Assembly (NCBI GenBank): GCA_937921775.1
Contig: CAKZUK010000021.1
Location: forward strand, 1-64,000
Length of the DNA stretch: 64,000 bases
Origin: an uncultured Saprospiraceae bacterium
GTDB lineage: Bacteria; Bacteroidota; Bacteroidia; Chitinophagales; Saprospiraceae
Direction: 5' to 3'
The notes below the pieces were generated by a model, which was given only the letters and a program-made list of their open reading frames with translations, was not told where the DNA came from and did not search any database. Made by a program: the position numbers and the translations under genes. This document shows positions 27,228 to 35,383 of this stretch, piece by piece (within the stretch, counting starts at the first letter, position 1; every line of letters starts with the position of its first letter).

Positions 27228-28203
27228 CAAAGAGAAAAATTCTTTTTTTCAATCTGACAGAGCAATACTTTTCCTCTGTATGGGAATTGCTCTGATCTTT
27301 TGGGTCTTGATCAAGCTTTCGCAAAATTATAGAACCAAACAGGTATTTGCACTCAATTACAACTTACCTGAAGGCAAAACATTTACCAAGCAACCTCCTG
27401 AGTCTCTCGTAGCAACTCTTGACGGACAGGGCTGGGATTTGATGTCAAATTATTTTGATGGTGATGAACGTAAGCTGTTGTTAAATCTCAATAATTCATC
27501 CCAACAAACTTATAATAGTAGTCAGCTTGTCAGTAAGCTTAGTCCTAACAATAAGGACATTGTCATCAATGGTATCAATATCGACTTGCTGATGCTAGAT
27601 GTAGAAGAAGAGATCAGCAGGAAGGTCCCTGTTGTACTCAGTTCTGAGTTTGAATTCAATAGTCAGTACCAATTAAAACAGGCCGTTGAATTGATACCGG
27701 ATAGTATTGAAATCAAAGGCCCTGCCTCAGTGGTAAGTGTACTAGAGAAATGGCAAACAGAAACTTGGTCCTTGAAAAATATCAACTCTGATCAGGAAAG
27801 AACTTTGAATCTGATCAAACCAGAAAACTTGCTGACGAAGGTGGTTCCCCAACAAGTACAAGTAAATCTCTTTACAGAACAACTCACCGAGAAATCACTA
27901 TTCGTACCTATTTTTATAAAAAACGCACCGGACAGTCTTAAGGTTTTTCCCGAAAACATTAAACTAACTTGTATCGTCGGATTAGGGCGCTACAAAGATA
28001 TTAATCCTAACAGCTTCACCCTTGAAGTTGACCTCAAAGACGTTGCATTAAACGCCTCCAACAATACCTTGCCTATCTTATTGACTCGTCAGCCTGACTA
28101 TGTAAAAGGCGTCACTATGAGTTATCAATCTGTAGAGTTTTTTATTGTTAATGGCGAGGGTGCAAAGGAAAAGGAGCAATCCGCATCTAATTCGGATAAC
28201 TGA
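27205..28203 (+). CDS. YbbR/CdaR-like domain protein
   Basis: A 332-residue membrane-anchored protein with one transmembrane helix near the N-terminus (about 23-43) and tandem YbbR-like beta domains outside the cytoplasm (segments SVVSVLEKWQTETWSLKNI and KVVPQQVQVNLF are family-like). In Firmicutes CdaR tunes the c-di-AMP cyclase, but no cyclase gene is next to this one, so its role is open. The chosen ATG overlaps yajC by 23 nt; no better start is evident before the membrane helix. Confidence 0.8.
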   Translation: MKQQKQNNKEKNSFFQSDRAILFLCMGIALIFWVLIKLSQNYRTKQVFALNYNLPEGKTFTKQPPESLVATLDGQGWDLMSNYFDGDERKLLLNLNNSSQQTYNSSQLVSKLSPNNKDIVINGINIDLLMLDVEEEISRKVPVVLSSEFEFNSQYQLKQAVELIPDSIEIKGPASVVSVLEKWQTETWSLKNINSDQERTLNLIKPENLLTKVVPQQVQVNLFTEQLTEKSLFVPIFIKNAPDSLKVFPENIKLTCIVGLGRYKDINPNSFTLEVDLKDVALNASNNTLPILLTRQPDYVKGVTMSYQSVEFFIVNGEGAKEKEQSASNSDN

Positions 28204-28348
28204 ACTAGCTTCTAGCCTCAGCTCATACTCCCCACTAATTGCACAGCAAAACGATTCCCAAAGCTCAAATCCGGCACAATTTTCCATTTTACTCCATATA
28301 AGGTGTCAACGACCTGTTAATCCACGAACACTTTCACTCTAAAACCAT

Positions 28349-28356
28349 TATATTTG
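28349..28356 (+). promoter_or_regulatory. Candidate -7 element (TATATTTG) 4 nt before a start codon
   Basis: TATATTTG is a perfect TAnnTTTG match ending 4 nt before ATG 28361, which would make the TonB-receptor mRNA leaderless or nearly so. No -33 TTG is visible at 19-21 nt. Confidence 0.4.
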
Positions 28357-28360
28357 GCCT

Positions 28361-30589
28361 ATGAATAAATCAACATACTTTACTATAATCCTGTTTTTCT
28401 TTGTAACTGTAAGCTTAAATGCTCAAATGCTAAGAGGAACAGTAGTGAATCACGATGGAGCTCCCCTCTTTGGTGCCACCATACAATGGGAAGGTGAGAA
28501 CAATGGAGTGGTTGCCGATATGGAAGGACGCTTTGAGTTGGCTCAAAAAACAGAGACTTCTAATTTACTCATCAACTATGTAGGCTACAATGAAATCGTA
28601 GTCGAAATTCTTCCAGAAGAGAATGATGTTTTACTCGAAGTCGCCGGTGTTGCCAATTTAATGGAAATTGAAGTCGCAGCTAAATTTCGGGACACCTATA
28701 TCTCTACGCTCAATCCTATGAATGTCGAATCTATTACTGGCGCTGAATTCAAAAAAGCCGCTTGCTGTAGTTTAGCAGATTGTTTTGAGACGAATGCAGC
28801 TGTGGATGTTAGCTACGCAGATGCAGTGACTGGTGCTCGTGAAATGGAAATGTTGGGTCTACGCGGATTGTACACCCAAATGTTGATTGAAAAACGACCT
28901 GCACTTTCTGGATTAGGAGCACCATTGGCATTGGAGTTTTTACCTGGTACTTGGCTGGAAGGAATTAGCATTTCGAAAGGAGCTGGTTCTGTGCAAAGTG
29001 GTTATAGTGCAATCACAGGTCAGATCAATACGGAATTAAAAAAACCTCATCAGGATCATCCATTTTATATCAATCTATTTGCAAACCCAATGGGTCGTAT
29101 TGAAACGAATATTCACTTGAATAAGAAGTTCAACGAAACTTGGAGCTCTGGCCTCTTGTTACATGGAAGTTACCAAAATAAAGATGTTGATCGCAATGAT
29201 GACAACTATCTTGATGTTCCACATCGAAAAATTTTGAACGGAATGTATCGCTTGTTTTATAGAGGAAGTTCATGGAGAAGTCAGGTAAATGTTCACCTGA
29301 TCAATGATGAACGCGATGGTGGACAGATTGCGGAAAACAATGACCCTTCTGGTTCTTTCTATCGAGTTAGACAAAAAAATAAACGTGCAGAGGTTTTTGG
29401 AAAATTGGGTTATATTTTTGACAAACCGAATACTTCAATTGGTGCTACCTATAGTTTTGCGCATCACGAATTGGACAACAACTACGGTAATACTTTCCAT
29501 CAAGGAAAGCAACGAAATGTATATACTTCCTTGAACTACAACACAATTATCGGTAACACGGATCACCAAATATTTACAGGATTCAGTTTCCTTTATGATG
29601 ACTATGATGAGATGTTGGACGATACAGACTACAGTCGAATTGAACGTGTGCCGGGTGTTTTCTTTGAGTATATGAAATGCGGTGGTGGTGAGAAGTCAAG
29701 CTTTAGTGATAAAATAGGTTTAGTAAGCGGTATTCGAATAGACAAGCACAATCTTTATGGCTGGTTAGTTTCTCCACGAGCCAATCTAAAGTATGACGTG
29801 ACGAAGAATACAGTTTTCCGATTAGCAGCAGGCCTTGGTCATCGTACACCATCTGTGATTGCAGAAAATACTCGTTTGTTTGCTAGTAGCCGAACCGTCA
29901 ATGTTTTGGAAACACCTGAGATGGAATCTGCCTGGAACTATGGAGCAAATCTAACGCAAAACTTTACGATCAATGAAAGAGAAGGACAGTTTGCAATAGA
30001 CCTATATAGAACTGACTTTAAAAATCAAATTGTTATTGATTTAGACCAAGGTCATGAATCGGCATTGATTTACAATTTGAATGGTAAGTCTTATTCCAAT
30101 AGTTTGCTCACCATGTTGACTTATGAATTAGCTCCTCGCCTTGACGTGAAGTTGGCTTACAAATTCAATGATGTAAAAGTTGAGTTTGTAAGAGGGCTCG
30201 AGCAAAAAACCTTTGTAGCCAAACATCGTGGACTGATCAATCTTGATTACGATACTAAAAATGAAAACTGGGCATTTAGCACCACTTTCCAGTTCGTAGG
30301 TAAGCAACGCTTCCCAGACAACACAAGTCGACCTGAGGAATTGACACAAGATCATACGGGCTTCTCCCCTTCTTATACCCTAATCAATGCACAAATTACT
30401 CGTAAGTATAAAAACTTTGAGATGTACCTTGGCGGAGAAAATTTAACGAATTACAAGCAACGCAATCCAATTATTGATGGCGAAGATCCTTTCGGAGAAT
30501 ACTTTGATGCTACGCAGGTTTATGCGCCGGTGTTGGGAATTAAGGGGTATTTTGGTATTCGATATTGGATTGATAGAGACGAGGGATAA
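28361..30589 (+). CDS. TonB-dependent receptor with carboxypeptidase-regulatory-like domain and Cys-rich plug motif
   Basis: A 742-residue outer-membrane TonB-dependent transporter: signal peptide (1-22), carboxypeptidase-regulatory-like domain (about 24-92), plug (about 115-225) and beta-barrel. It is not SusC-like, since no SusD follows. The plug starts with KKAACCSLADCFETN (Cys135, Cys136, Cys141), then DVSYADAVTGAREMEMLGLRG, a pattern I associate with a Bacteroidota receptor group often seen near metal-handling genes. A metal or metallophore substrate is therefore possible but not shown; no metal genes lie nearby. It is transcribed alone. Confidence 0.88.
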   Translation: MNKSTYFTIILFFFVTVSLNAQMLRGTVVNHDGAPLFGATIQWEGENNGVVADMEGRFELAQKTETSNLLINYVGYNEIVVEILPEENDVLLEVAGVANLMEIEVAAKFRDTYISTLNPMNVESITGAEFKKAACCSLADCFETNAAVDVSYADAVTGAREMEMLGLRGLYTQMLIEKRPALSGLGAPLALEFLPGTWLEGISISKGAGSVQSGYSAITGQINTELKKPHQDHPFYINLFANPMGRIETNIHLNKKFNETWSSGLLLHGSYQNKDVDRNDDNYLDVPHRKILNGMYRLFYRGSSWRSQVNVHLINDERDGGQIAENNDPSGSFYRVRQKNKRAEVFGKLGYIFDKPNTSIGATYSFAHHELDNNYGNTFHQGKQRNVYTSLNYNTIIGNTDHQIFTGFSFLYDDYDEMLDDTDYSRIERVPGVFFEYMKCGGGEKSSFSDKIGLVSGIRIDKHNLYGWLVSPRANLKYDVTKNTVFRLAAGLGHRTPSVIAENTRLFASSRTVNVLETPEMESAWNYGANLTQNFTINEREGQFAIDLYRTDFKNQIVIDLDQGHESALIYNLNGKSYSNSLLTMLTYELAPRLDVKLAYKFNDVKVEFVRGLEQKTFVAKHRGLINLDYDTKNENWAFSTTFQFVGKQRFPDNTSRPEELTQDHTGFSPSYTLINAQITRKYKNFEMYLGGENLTNYKQRNPIIDGEDPFGEYFDATQVYAPVLGIKGYFGIRYWIDRDEG

Positions 30590-30688
30590 GTGATTCTTGG
30601 AATTCTTTTGACAGAACTTCTTTTGATCTCCTTTTTGGCTTTGATCTTATAGCAAGTTTTCGTTGAAGTGTTTGGTCTTTTTGATTTA

Positions 30689-30808
30689 GATTCCTTATTT
30701 TATTCGGAATGATTTACAGGATTGTTCTTCATACATAAGAATAACTGAAGAAGGAGCAATCCTGTAAATCGAATTATCTAAAGGCTTTAAACCATTGAAT
30801 AAGGAATC
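30689..30808. repeat. Nested 120-bp palindrome
   Basis: The outer arms GATTCCTTATT (30689-30699) and AATAAGGAATC (30798-30808) are perfect complements. The inner arms GATTTACAGGATTG (30711-30724) and CAATCCTGTAAATC (30757-30770) are also perfect. The element has a MITE-like shape but no target-site duplication I can establish. It sits between the TonB receptor and the L,D-transpeptidase genes. Confidence 0.75.
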
Positions 30809-30861
30809 ATTTTTTCTAATCTGAGCATTACCATCGATGACTAAATAAACTAATACTTCCG

Positions 30862-31614
30862 TTGAAATTCTTACTAAAGCTTCTATTCTCCTTCTTCCTA
30901 CTCTTCTCTCTAAGTTGCCACAGCAACAACAATTCTACATCCATGTCATTAAGTAAATCAGGGGATCGTCTAAAAGGTGCTCAAGCCTTTTGCCAATCTA
31001 TGCTCAACGAAAAAATGCAAGTATCGGGAATAAACCCACAATCCTATCTCCTACATTTGCGAGCATTTAAGTTGGAAGAAGAATTGGAGATTTGGATTAA
31101 AAATAAAGATGCCAAAAGCAAGTGGCAATTATTTATCACCTATCCATTTTGTAAGTCAAGTGGGCAGATTGGACCAAAACGAAAGGAAGGTGACCTACAA
31201 ATTCCAGAAGGCTTTTATCACATTGATCGCTATAATCCAAAAAGCAATTTTTACTTATCCCTTGGCATTAATTATCCGAATGCTTCTGATAAGATATTGA
31301 GTGATCCAGACAAGCCTGGGTCTGATATTTTTATACATGGAGCTTGTGAGACAGTGGGTTGTATTCCGATTACAGATGAGAAGATAGCAGAGTTATTTGT
31401 TTTAGCGGAGGCTGCCTTTCAGCAAGGACAAAAAGAAGTGCCCGTTCGGATTTTTCCGGCTAGAATGGAAAAAGAGCAGCTATATAAAATAGCTAGATCA
31501 CATCCCGAGCATATTAAATTTTGGAAGCGATTGAGAATAGCTTATGAGCATTTTGAGCTGAACCGAGAATTATTAGAATTTGAGGTTACTGAAGATGGTG
31601 CCTATTTATTTTGA
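30862..31614 (+). CDS. L,D-transpeptidase family lipoprotein (YafK-like)
   Basis: A periplasmic cell-wall cross-linking or lipoprotein-linking enzyme candidate. The start is a TTG: it is followed at once by a good lipoprotein signal (LLFSLSCHS, Cys19), whereas the first ATG lies beyond it. The YkuD-type catalytic region is IHGACETVGCIPITD with His159 and Cys167; the residue before VGC is Thr where many members have Ser. The upstream FPEGFYHID-like segment (QIPEGFYHIDRYNP) is typical of the YafK subgroup. It is flanked by a nested palindrome upstream and stands alone. Confidence 0.88.
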   Translation: MKFLLKLLFSFFLLFSLSCHSNNNSTSMSLSKSGDRLKGAQAFCQSMLNEKMQVSGINPQSYLLHLRAFKLEEELEIWIKNKDAKSKWQLFITYPFCKSSGQIGPKRKEGDLQIPEGFYHIDRYNPKSNFYLSLGINYPNASDKILSDPDKPGSDIFIHGACETVGCIPITDEKIAELFVLAEAAFQQGQKEVPVRIFPARMEKEQLYKIARSHPEHIKFWKRLRIAYEHFELNRELLEFEVTEDGAYLF

Positions 31615-31732
31615 GCTAATAGCTTATTTTGAAATTGTTTAAAAATCGGTCCGGCTGGCAGACTGCTTTCTTAAATAACTTCAATATAAAAAAGTGTTCA
31701 ATTTGTTTTATATCTTAGTGAAAATATAAAAA

Positions 31733-32215
31733 ATGAAAACAAATACACTCTTCCATCTTTGCCTTATTGCCTGCCTTAGTATGTTTTCACTTCAATCTTG
31801 CCAATTGGATGATGATGCATCCTCAGATGCTCCTGAAATAGGTGTTGATTATATTCAGTATGATTGCTTTGATGGAGAGACAAGCGAAATATTTACTGTT
31901 GTAGAAAACATGCCTTCCTACGGTACTAATGAATCGGACTTATACGATTATCTTTTCCCAATAATTGAAGTGGCTAGATTAAATGAAATTATAAATGGGA
32001 ATATTAACTTGAGATTTGTGGTTTTGAATACTGGAATGACCTGCTTACACCGAGTTACGGGCACTGATGTTCCTATGGAAAGTTTATTCGGTTTTGACAC
32101 CCTTATCAATGAAATGCCGGATTGGAATGCTGGAACACAACGTGATGTTCCTATCCATACTTTTCAAAATATCAGTATTAAAATAACTAATGGTGTATTT
32201 GAGCTTAACATATGA
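31733..32215 (+). CDS. Hypothetical lipoprotein
   Basis: A 160-residue protein with a lipoprotein signal (FSLQSCQLDDD, Cys23). The mature part is acidic, contains two further cysteines (YDCF and MTCLH) and no motif I recognise. It ends at a bidirectional terminator shared with the MORN-repeat gene. The function is unknown. Confidence 0.65.
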   Translation: MKTNTLFHLCLIACLSMFSLQSCQLDDDASSDAPEIGVDYIQYDCFDGETSEIFTVVENMPSYGTNESDLYDYLFPIIEVARLNEIINGNINLRFVVLNTGMTCLHRVTGTDVPMESLFGFDTLINEMPDWNAGTQRDVPIHTFQNISIKITNGVFELNI

Positions 32216-32257
32216 CCATAGCTTATTTAAGGAAACTTCCTGCCTCAAAGCTCAAAC

Positions 32258-32298
32258 AAAAAATCCCGAATTCTGAAAACTCAGAATCCGGGATTTTT
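32258..32298. terminator. Bidirectional intrinsic terminator
   Basis: An A-rich run, then the stem AATCCCG(A)ATTCTGA / TCAGAATCCGGGATT with an AAAC loop, then a T run. It lies between convergent genes ending at 32215 (+) and 32323 (-) and can work in both directions. Confidence 0.85.
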
Positions 32299-32322
32299 CC
32301 TTTTATCAACTCAATTCTCTTA

Positions 32323-33318
32323 TTACTGTCTTTTTGTCTCAGGTAACTTCGCATAACCACGCTCCTTCATCGCTTGATCTACCAACTGGATTTCCTGAGC
32401 AATCATACCTTGATCTCCATCAATCGGATCAGCTAAGTCTAATGCTGCAATCATAAACTCTTTTGACAAACTATACTCCTGATTGTTTTTCATCTCCATT
32501 GCGATACCCATGTAACAAGTTTGGAAGTTTGACTCTATATTAGCCATTTCATTTCCAATCACAGCTACACGACTTCTAAGGTTGTTTAAGCTACCTCTGA
32601 TTTGTTCACCGTTAGAAAAAGTGTAAGTTGACTTTACAGACAGCTTTCCATTTTTCCATTTAGCTAACAATTTATCACCGTTGGTAAAGTTATAGGTTGA
32701 AACACCATTCAATGATCCATTCTTCCAAGTTGCTTTCAATGTATCACCCTGTGCCCAAACGACCATTCCTTCACCTTCCTTTACACCTCCTACACTATTT
32801 CCAATATAATAAGATCCATCAGTGTATGTATAAGTACCTTCTCCATCTTCCACTCCATTTTTCCACATACCATTATAATTCTCACCTGATATTGTCATGA
32901 AAATACCCAGTCCATGGCGTTTCCCCTTTTGAAACTCTCCAACGAATTCATCACCATTTGGATAAAACATAGAACCTTGAGTTCCAATTTGATCTTTATC
33001 CCAATCCCCCTCAAAACGAGTTCCATTAGAATGTGTAAACGTTCCAAATCCATGACGAAGGCCTTGTATAAAGTCTCCTTTGTATTCACTACCATCTGAC
33101 CATTTCATCATTCCCTTCCCATTTGGAAGACCTTTTGAAATAGTACCGCTATAAACCATACCATCTTTCCATTTCATTTCTCCTTCACAAGTTGATTTTT
33201 TCTTACCGCAAGTATTTGAGATCACCTCCCCAGGATTAACCTGAGCTGTCAAACTTGTTGAAAAGAAAAGAAGACTTAAGGTAACTGCCCCAACTAAGTT
33301 TTTAATAATAATTTTCAT
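32323..33318 (-). CDS. MORN-repeat protein, exported
   Basis: A 331-residue protein with a signal peptide (about 1-25) and roughly eight MORN repeats (about 45-245), seen as repeated YxGxxxxGxxxGxGxxxxxxG units such as YKGDFIQGLRHGFGTFTHSNG-type segments. The C-terminal 80 residues are helical without a motif. MORN repeats are structural and sometimes bind lipid; the role of bacterial ones is poorly known. A -7 element in the minus direction (33446-33453) and a phased ACAGT array lie upstream, shared with the divergent gene. Confidence 0.88.
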   Translation of the reverse strand: MKIIIKNLVGAVTLSLLFFSTSLTAQVNPGEVISNTCGKKKSTCEGEMKWKDGMVYSGTISKGLPNGKGMMKWSDGSEYKGDFIQGLRHGFGTFTHSNGTRFEGDWDKDQIGTQGSMFYPNGDEFVGEFQKGKRHGLGIFMTISGENYNGMWKNGVEDGEGTYTYTDGSYYIGNSVGGVKEGEGMVVWAQGDTLKATWKNGSLNGVSTYNFTNGDKLLAKWKNGKLSVKSTYTFSNGEQIRGSLNNLRSRVAVIGNEMANIESNFQTCYMGIAMEMKNNQEYSLSKEFMIAALDLADPIDGDQGMIAQEIQLVDQAMKERGYAKLPETKRQ

Positions 33319-33445
33319 GTAATAAGTGGTTTCGAATAGTTTAAAAGAATAATTGATAGCGGGAGAGTTAATTTAGGAGGGTAGAAACTGTAACAGATTC
33401 CGATATGCACAACATAGCTAAAATCGAACCAGTTTTGATTATTGA

Positions 33446-33453
33446 CAAATTTA
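33446..33453 (-). promoter_or_regulatory. Candidate -7 element (TAAATTTG, minus strand) of the MORN gene
   Basis: On the minus strand TAAATTTG fits TAnnTTTG, 127 nt before the MORN gene's ATG. The ACAGT array covers the position where a -33 element would lie. Confidence 0.35.
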
Positions 33454-33459
33454 AAAAAC

Positions 33460-33504
33460 ACAGTGAAAAAATGTTAAAAACAGTGTAAAACAGTATCAAA
33501 CAGT
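33460..33504. repeat. Phased ACAGT direct repeats between divergent promoters
   Basis: ACAGT begins at 33460, 33480, 33490 and 33500, that is, at spacings of 20, 10 and 10 nt, so all copies face the same side of the helix. The last three share (A)AACAGT. The array lies between -7 elements of divergent genes (33446-33453 minus, 33537-33544 plus), which suggests an operator. Confidence 0.5.
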
Positions 33505-33536
33505 AATAAAAAGGCATAAACATCAAAATTATTTCG

Positions 33537-33544
33537 TAATTTTG
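33537..33544 (+). promoter_or_regulatory. Candidate -7 element (TAATTTTG) of the 33570 membrane protein gene
   Basis: TAATTTTG fits the consensus and lies 25 nt before the ATG at 33570. No -33 TTG at 19-21 nt; the ACAGT array ends 32 nt upstream, where an activator could substitute. Confidence 0.4.
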
Positions 33545-33569
33545 ACCATCGTATTAATATCAAGAAAAT

Positions 33570-34190
33570 ATGTTAAATATGAATTATAGTGACAAATATG
33601 TTGAAGTCAATTATCATTCATTGATCAAAATAGCTTTGATCTGTAGTATTGGAATGGAGCTACTCTTCAGCAGCTTAGTTGCCATTTGTTATACTTTCGA
33701 CATTGATCGTTTTGCGCATCAAGCCTGGCTTTCTAAGTGTTTTTTAATTCTAACTGTACTTGCACTTTGGGTGGCATTTATACATCACTCTAATATTAAT
33801 AGCCAAAGAGTGATTTTATCTCAACTCCTATTATTGACCATTATGATGGGATTCATAATTGGAGGCTTATCTTATCTAGCTTATTTTATAGAAGCGACCT
33901 ATGTCGATCCTGAGTTTTCTCAAAAGTCATTAGAAGTATCAAGAAGGCATTGGCTTGAAAACAATTATTCAGACGAAGCGATTGCCGGACAAGTTGAACT
34001 ATCTGAGTCATTTCACAATCCAGCCAAATGGGGTTTCTTTTCCGGATTGTTCATTATGTCATTGACCCTTTTTATTGGAATTATCATGGCCAGCTTACGA
34101 TACCTTTTTTACAAATCAAAAAATATCGATACAAAAGTCCTTACAACGGAAGGGGGGAAGAATAACAATTTCAAACTCAAGACGACTTAA
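33570..34190 (+). CDS. Predicted four-helix membrane protein, DUF4199-like
   Basis: A 206-residue inner-membrane protein with four hydrophobic segments (about 18-42, 53-70, 78-102 and 145-172). The long loop between helices 3 and 4 (YVDPEFSQKSLEVSRRHWLENN) is hydrophilic. The size and layout resemble the DUF4199 family common in Bacteroidota, but I cannot confirm it. An alternative start is the Met at codon 4. The function is unknown; the gene may share a regulator with the divergent MORN gene. Confidence 0.7.
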   Translation: MLNMNYSDKYVEVNYHSLIKIALICSIGMELLFSSLVAICYTFDIDRFAHQAWLSKCFLILTVLALWVAFIHHSNINSQRVILSQLLLLTIMMGFIIGGLSYLAYFIEATYVDPEFSQKSLEVSRRHWLENNYSDEAIAGQVELSESFHNPAKWGFFSGLFIMSLTLFIGIIMASLRYLFYKSKNIDTKVLTTEGGKNNNFKLKTT

Positions 34191-34227
34191 TAAAACGTCT
34201 CAGCCAACAACTTTTACCTTTAGTGCT

Positions 34228-34335
34228 AGGAAGCTGGAAGTGGAAACTCACTCGAACCTGCCTTTATAGGCAGACAGCTGTGGAACTTCCGCGTTTGCGG
34301 GAAATTTCCCAGTTCCCACCTCCAAATTCCAGCTT
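34228..34335. repeat. Imperfect palindrome built from GGAAGCTGG/GGAAGTGG words, copy 1
   Basis: The left arm (34228-34248) contains AGGAAGCTGGAAGTGG; the right arm (34311-34335) contains TTCCCACCTCC and ATTCCAGCTT. An internal hairpin CTGCC TTTATA GGCAG (34258-34273) lies in the loop. It resembles the element at 36943-37056 and ends 26 nt before the -7 element of the HTH gene. Confidence 0.6.
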
Positions 34336-34360
34336 TACAAAAATAGTCTTTCAAATTAAG

Positions 34361-34368
34361 TAAGTTTG
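34361..34368 (+). promoter_or_regulatory. Candidate -7 element (TAAGTTTG) 7 nt before the HTH gene start
   Basis: TAAGTTTG fits TAnnTTTG and ends 7 nt before ATG 34376, implying a leaderless or near-leaderless transcript. The -33 region has no clear TTG. Confidence 0.4.
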
Positions 34369-34375
34369 CAGTCGA

Positions 34376-34597
34376 ATGGATAATATAATGACCATAGAAG
34401 AGGTGGCGAAGTACCTAAAGATGAAACCTCAAACAATTTATACCTGGGCCCAAAAGGGTAAAATTCCTGCTGCTAAAATTGGTAAGGAATGGCGTTTCCG
34501 CAAGGACTTGCTGGACGAATGGTTTAATCAGCATGTAGACGACAAGTTTCAGGAATTGTTTGATAAAATTGAGAAAAAGAAGAAAGAGGAAGATTAA
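34376..34597 (+). CDS. Small helix-turn-helix DNA-binding protein, AlpA/excisionase-like
   Basis: A 73-residue protein that is almost entirely a MerR-like winged HTH of the excisionase type: TIEEVAKYLKMKPQTIY, then WAQKGKIPAAKIGKEWRF and KDLLDEWF. A charged helix ending EKKKKEED follows. Such proteins bind DNA in excision complexes or act as stand-alone regulators. No integrase, att site or phage gene is nearby, so a transcriptional role is more likely here. Confidence 0.88.
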   Translation: MDNIMTIEEVAKYLKMKPQTIYTWAQKGKIPAAKIGKEWRFRKDLLDEWFNQHVDDKFQELFDKIEKKKKEED

Positions 34598-34790
34598 AGT
34601 GATAGCGCTTTAGATGGTAGACTTGAAAAAGTAGGATATGAGCTCATAAAATACAATTAATGTCCGATTCTGTTAAAATGGTATGGTATTTTGAGGAATC
34701 AGATAACAAGAGTCAAGGTTCTTGATCAAAATCACCCCTTCGACTTATTCAAATATAAAAATTAACTAAACCGATAAAATAATTATACTC

Positions 34791-35288
34791 ATGAAAAAGT
34801 ACTGTGGAATTGCCTTTATGTTATTCAGTCTATTATTTGTTGCCTGCAAATCAGATTCATCTACCGGCCAAAGTGCAACAGGTGGAGATATGATAAGTGG
34901 TACAGATGATGGATCGACTTCTCCAATTACAAAATTAGATAACGAATACCCTAAGGCGTTCAAAGATCTATCTATTCCTTTAATAAAAGATGCGAAAATC
35001 CATAGAGCTGATAAGCACAATCATAATACAGGGGATAAATTTCAGATTACATTTGATTCTGAAAAAACGCCTAAAGAAATTGAGGAATACTATTTAAAGA
35101 CCATGCAGAAAAAAGGCTGGAAAGTAACCAACTCTACTAAAAAGCCTCGTGAGCTTAATGCTTATTTTTCTATTTGTAATAATGGCGAGAATAAATTGAT
35201 TATTAATGCTGTTCCAAATGAGGATAATAATAAAGCTACAGTATCTATGATCCTCATGCCTTTACCAGTTAAAAAAACTTCTAAGTAA
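34791..35288 (+). CDS. Hypothetical lipoprotein
   Basis: A 165-residue protein with a lipoprotein signal (LLFVACKSDSS, Cys19), a Ser/Gly-rich linker and a C-terminal domain (about 60-160) whose pattern FDSEKTPKEIEEYYLKTMQKKGWKV resembles small periplasmic alpha/beta domains where a peptide or substrate-free module follows lipid anchoring. I recognise no catalytic motif. It ends at a bidirectional terminator. Confidence 0.7.
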   Translation: MKKYCGIAFMLFSLLFVACKSDSSTGQSATGGDMISGTDDGSTSPITKLDNEYPKAFKDLSIPLIKDAKIHRADKHNHNTGDKFQITFDSEKTPKEIEEYYLKTMQKKGWKVTNSTKKPRELNAYFSICNNGENKLIINAVPNEDNNKATVSMILMPLPVKKTSK

Positions 35289-35320
35289 GACTAAGTTACA
35301 GCGTACTAAGTAACAGCTTC

Positions 35321-35362
35321 AATAAAAAAACCGAACCTACAAATTGTAGATTCGGTTTTTTT
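35321..35362. terminator. Bidirectional intrinsic terminator
   Basis: A-run, stem AAACCGAA(C)CTACA / TGTAG(A)TTCGGTTT with a short loop, then a T run. It lies between convergent genes ending at 35288 (+) and 35384 (-). Confidence 0.85.
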
Positions 35363-35383
35363 ATTTTGAGAAGATCCTTAAAC

